From Theocolax elegans (Eukaryota > Arthropoda > Insecta > Hymenoptera > Cerocephalidae): DNA of 64,000 bases. Shown here one piece after another: positions 61,101 through 64,000 of this stretch. Position 1 is the stretch's first letter. Every line of letters starts with the position of its first letter. Location: NCBI GenBank assembly GCA_026168455.1, contig CM047428.1:2608887-2672886 (forward strand), given 5' to 3'. The translations under genes and the position numbers were made by a program. The notes below the pieces were generated by a model. That model was not told where the DNA came from. It saw nothing but the letters and a program-made list of their open reading frames with translations, and did not search any database.

Positions 61101-61599
61101 ATAATTATTTCCACTGTTTTAACAGCAGAAAAAAAAGTTAATGAATCCTCTCTCATAATTAGTAAATAATAAATCTTATTAAAATATTGATTAATCGATC
61201 GTTTAAACGTCAAAAATGTCAGAGTATAATTTTTAGTTTTACAAAAAGTTAATCCCAATCGTTGCAATTATAATGTATTTATAAACCCATGTTATCTCAA
61301 CTAACAGAAATTCTTCTGGAATGTAATGTGTGCTCTTAAGTTAACCTTATTTTATTTTTTTTAATTTTGTAACAGTATATTTTTAAAATACAACTTTATT
61401 CACTGAAAACATATTTTTAGTCAATAGCACTTTACATCCTCAAAACTTTCAGAGGCACGTCCACGCGTTCTATTTTCTTTTTAACTTTTATTTCAAATAT
61501 CATATATACATTCAAATTTTATATTTATTTTTCTTATTTATCGATTCTTTGTAAAAATATTGGTTTGTTTGTACGTCACGTGCCAGCTGGTAAGCTGTG
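58162..61599. other. Non-coding stretch with a possible retroposon tail
   Basis: 59388-59401 is an (ATT)n run; on the minus strand it would be an AAT-type tail following a CG-richer segment (59700-59490). No open frame. The remainder is AT-rich. Confidence 0.3.
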
Positions 61600-61622
61600 T
61601 ATATATATATATATATATATAT
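61600..61622 (+). repeat. (TA)n microsatellite
   Basis: About 11 TA units. Confidence 0.85.
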
Positions 61623-63090
61623 GAATGTTATCAATCGTTTAATTAATGCCTTTTAGTAATATAAAACAACTTATAATTTCCAATTTCTCCATAATTATTT
61701 ATTGATTTATTTTATCCTATGTATTGCGTAAACAGTATTTATATTTGCGTAAATGAATAAATATACTTTAGATTATTTTTGTTAATCTTGTAAAAATTGA
61801 TTGTACGAACATCGGAAATTTTCCAAATATGTATTTAGAAGATTTTTCGAACTCCGAGAATTATACATTTAGTGAACAGAAAGCTAATACCGATAAATAA
61901 AATACATTTAGGTCAAATTTCTTCTATGTCAATCGATCTAGTCGTTCAACTGAAATTCCAGAAAATTGTAAAAACTTGAAACCTCGGTAGAAAAAGTTTA
62001 GAATAAAGGACTCTTAAACTATTGACTGAAAAAAAAATTTTTTTTATACTAACAACGTTCTTTATAAGGTTACAAATAAAATTAAAATACATCGTGTCCT
62101 ATTCTGAATACAAATGAAAAGAAAATTGACAATATTGAGACAGAAAAAAGTCAGTTATATATTTCATTCGTAAGCGTGGCTATACTCTTTCACGAATATA
62201 ACTATGTGTGTATGTGTGTGTGTAGAAGAAGAAAAGCAACCGAAGGTCAGGTCAGTCAGAGATTGTTCCCGAGTGACAAGATTTAAACGAGAACTCTTCC
62301 TCTTAGTTTGCAATTGAAAAAAAATCAGAAGGAATTTCGTCTTCTCTTTCTCAGTTCCTCGAAGAGACGTGTATAAGAGAAAATGCTCGTTCCCTCGTTT
62401 GTCGAGAGAAATGCAACGTGCCGTCGCACATTGCAGGAAGATCGCAACGCGAGCCCGAAAAAGAGCGACCTCATGGTGGTAGAAATAGAAACGAAGAAGA
62501 AGATCGTCTTCTCGGACGAGTCGTCTCGCACCTGCACGACAACGCATCAGTGTGAAGAGAAATCTCAACGAAAAGTCTTTTCCCCCCTTTTTTTTTATTC
62601 ACGAAAGGGAGTTGCGCACCGATATTAAAAGTTCTCGGCTCTTCGCTTGCATTTCCGAGTCATCGCCTTTATTCTCCTTCCTTTCTTTTCTCTCTCTGTC
62701 TTCGATTTTCTTTCCTCTTCTGTACTTTCCTTTTTCGTTGTCTCTGACTGAAGGTTTAAATGCGTTAAATATTTACCACGTGGAACTGGCGTAAATATTC
62801 AATTACGTTTTCCAGATGCAAAATGTACGTTTCAACCGTTCCGAAGAGATTTTTAATTTGATATATATCAATTTAAACTCGCGGAATATTAAACGCTCTC
62901 GTTATAAAATTAAAGTGGAAATTTTTGTAATGATGAAATACTCATGTAAATCGACGATATTTAATTTAATATCGCGAAAGAGACGTATTATTATAAAATT
63001 AAATATCATCCAATTATTACATATGATTTATTATTCATTAATCCGATTGTTAGTTTTACATAACGAAAATTCAAACGTTACATCGATGTG

Positions 63091-63098
<8 letters not shown>
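61623..63098. other. Non-coding stretch
   Basis: A GC-richer patch at 62380-62570 carries overlapping short frames on both strands with no recognisable protein. (GT)n at about 62205-62222. Confidence 0.4.

Positions 63099-63132
<34 letters not shown>
63099..63132 (+). repeat. (TA)n microsatellite
   Basis: About 17 TA units. Confidence 0.9.
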
Positions 63133-63136
<4 letters not shown>

Positions 63137-64000
63137 ATTTTAATTTATTAACAGTCCACCTATCGAGAGTACGATTCTATTTTGTTGGTTGGCAGTTCGA
63201 TATTACTGAGAATAATTAATACGCGTAGTATAGTTTAAAATAAACATTTCTGTAATTTGTTATCCGATTACAGAGTCAAATCGGTTAACTACGAAGTGGA
63301 GTGGCTAATAAAGCTTCACGGTCAAGTAACTGCCGCTTCATAAAGTCCCTAACGTTTTCGCACCTTTACTCCTGTGTACACCACGTGTGCGCGTAAACTT
63401 CCGTGGAATCGTGGTTGTAGGTATATATATGTAAACGGAATATTGGTAATACCGGTTCACTCACCGGTAGGTTACGTCACTGGCAAACTTTTGCGAGCCA
63501 GTAAAATTGTCGGGGTTGTAAGTCACCTGTAGCGGTATCTGTTATTCGGCACAGAAATTTATCTGGAAAGATGATGAATTTTTTAACTCCGACGTTCTCG
63601 GATTATCTCGGATGTTAACGTTGAATATTTCAAACGACGGAGTAACGTGTATACAGCCTCGATGTTTAACGGATCGTTTTATTTTACGCAGATTGTGAAG
63701 ATTTTACTTGTTCATTTTTTCATGCGTTTAACTTATTTTTCTATAGTATTTTCTTTTCGTTTTTTTGTTTTCTTTAAATTAGTTATTCGTATTTTTTTTT
63801 AACTTAACGTTATTCGATGTACATTTATCGTTTTTGTGCTTATTTTGAAATGATATTAAGGATAGGTTTATGTGGATATGTGTAATAACTCGTTTTTTAC
63901 GATTTTTTAATGAAAGTATCTAAATGTTCGAGAAAGAGATTTTACAAAAATTAAGAGATTTTTCGAATAAATCGATCGTTTGGCGATATATATACGTATA
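63133..64000. other. Non-coding right end
   Basis: Mixed composition, slightly GC-richer at 63280-63560. No gene or repeat that I can support. Confidence 0.4.

Noticed and set aside
1..64000. CRISPR arrays, bacterial operons or phage genes
   Set aside because: None seen. Spliced genes, poly(A) signals and repeat content are those of an insect nuclear genome.

Overview
The window is AT-rich, CpG-rich nuclear DNA of an insect, most likely a hymenopteran (bee, wasp or ant). This is inferred from short GT-AG introns, base composition, long GA/CT and TA microsatellites, many small fold-back transposons, and a pair of insect-type divergent ionotropic receptor genes. The species cannot be named from the sequence alone.

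The central part (30.8-47.9 kb, plus strand) holds the 3' part of one large gene, midasin (MDN1/Rea1), the dynein-like AAA ATPase that remodels pre-60S ribosomal particles. I can join 17 exons in phase (9,933 nt; 3,310 codons plus stop). They run from just before the Walker B segment of AAA6, through the long linker and the Asp/Glu-rich region, to the C-terminal VWA/MIDAS domain. No exon for AAA1-AAA5, or for the Walker A part of AAA6, is visible in the 30.7 kb upstream. The preceding intron is therefore very long, or the locus is rearranged or misassembled.

Two divergent ionotropic receptor (IR) genes, each with two coding exons, lie on the minus strand. IR-A (37.5-39.5 kb) is nested inside MDN1 intron 7. 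IR-B (48.2-50.6 kb) lies tail-to-tail with the 3' end of MDN1. They are recent paralogues with a mosaic pattern: two blocks of perfect nucleotide identity (312 and 206 bp) flank a strongly diverged ligand-binding segment. The IR-B intron has grown by a TIR element.

The left third (1-30.7 kb) and the right end (50.6-64 kb) show no convincing protein gene. They carry transposon remains: an LTR retroelement end with a tRNA-Lys-type primer site and a tRNA-like segment inside its LTR; several fold-back/MITE elements, one with an 8-bp hAT-type target duplication; a 5S-rRNA-like SINE with a 14-bp target duplication inserted into a fold-back element; a possible solo LTR splitting a second hAT-type MITE; and a ~1 kb tandem duplication with many 1-nt indels. 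Long GA/CT, TA and CTT microsatellites lie between them.
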